Assembly (NCBI GenBank): GCA_026992705.1
Contig: JALWYT010000271.1
Location: 1 to 13,280, forward strand
Origin: Thiotrichaceae bacterium
Lineage (GTDB): Bacteria; Pseudomonadota; Gammaproteobacteria; Thiotrichales; Thiotrichaceae
DNA: 13,280 nucleotides
Direction of reading: 5' to 3'
Shown: one piece after another, positions 13,204-13,280 of the stretch
Position numbering within the stretch: position 1 is the first letter of the stretch
Layout: each line of letters begins with the position of its first letter
Notes under the pieces: model-generated
Databases searched by the model: none
Told to the model about the DNA's origin: nothing
What the model saw: only the letters and a program-made list of their open reading frames with translations
Position numbers and translations under genes: made by a program

Positions 13204-13233
13204 TTTATGTTGACTTGTTTGTATTTTAGTCAA
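13204..13233 (-). promoter_or_regulatory. putative globin promoter inside an inverted repeat
   Basis: On the minus strand TTGACT (13228-13233; 5/6) and CATAAA (13204-13209; 4/6) are 18 bases apart. TTGACT is also one arm of a perfect inverted repeat with AGTCAA (13210-13215 on the plus strand reads TTGACT), arms 12 bases apart. A dimeric regulator bound there would cover the promoter. The spacing does not match the 14-base FNR/CRP pattern. Confidence 0.4.
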
Positions 13234-13280
13234 AATGAAAAACTAATATTACTTATAATTCAGTAACACATCATATAAAT

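Overview
The window reads as a piece of chromosome from an AT-rich gammaproteobacterium. The main reasons are the smpB / ratA-rnfH / bamE neighbourhood familiar from Gammaproteobacteria, an aerobic ubiquinone set (ubiE, ubiJ, ubiB), an HD-domain CCA-adding enzyme and an exosortase H pair. The exact order is not clear from sequence alone; a free-living, possibly sulfur- or methane-oxidising lineage would fit the exosortase, but that is inference. No tRNA, rRNA, CRISPR array, insertion sequence or phage gene was seen. Base composition looks uniformly AT-rich; it was not computed.

Layout. 1-733: a secreted DUF1007 protein (+), then a convergent gap. 734-2607: smpB (-) is divergent from ratA-rnfH-small ORF (+), three genes joined by overlapping stop/start codons, which meet bamE (-) tail to tail with 5 bases between stop codons. 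2608-2855 holds no gene. 2856-5126: ubiJ-ubiB (-), abutting (TAAATG), behind a good sigma70-like promoter. 5127-5405 has no intact gene but holds that promoter, the promoter of the next gene and a possible relic frame. 5406-5984: a CAP/SCP-domain lipoprotein (+). 6072-7310: a CPA1 Na+/H+ antiporter (-), with a pair of 10-bp direct repeats 21 bp apart over its leader. 7441-9080: cca (-) and a His-rich secreted small protein (-). 9163-10351: ubiE (+) and a YciI-like protein (+). 10482-11590: exosortase H and its partner membrane protein (-), overlapping ATGA. 11728-13178: a secreted ankyrin-repeat protein downstream of a group II truncated haemoglobin (-).

How the parts fit. SmpB, Cca and RatA touch translation or tRNA; BamE serves outer-membrane assembly; UbiE, UbiJ and UbiB serve ubiquinone synthesis, with ubiE displaced about 4 kb from ubiJB and facing the other way. 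Several genes act in the envelope or outside it (DUF1007 protein, CAP lipoprotein, His-rich protein, ankyrin protein, XrtH system). The XrtH pair implies that IPTL-CTERM substrates are encoded elsewhere, since none is visible here. No wholly new system can be demonstrated. The best leads are the 80-residue ORF coupled to ratA-rnfH, the His/Cys-rich secreted peptide, the orphan exosortase pair, the helically phased repeats before the antiporter, and the globin-ankyrin pair.
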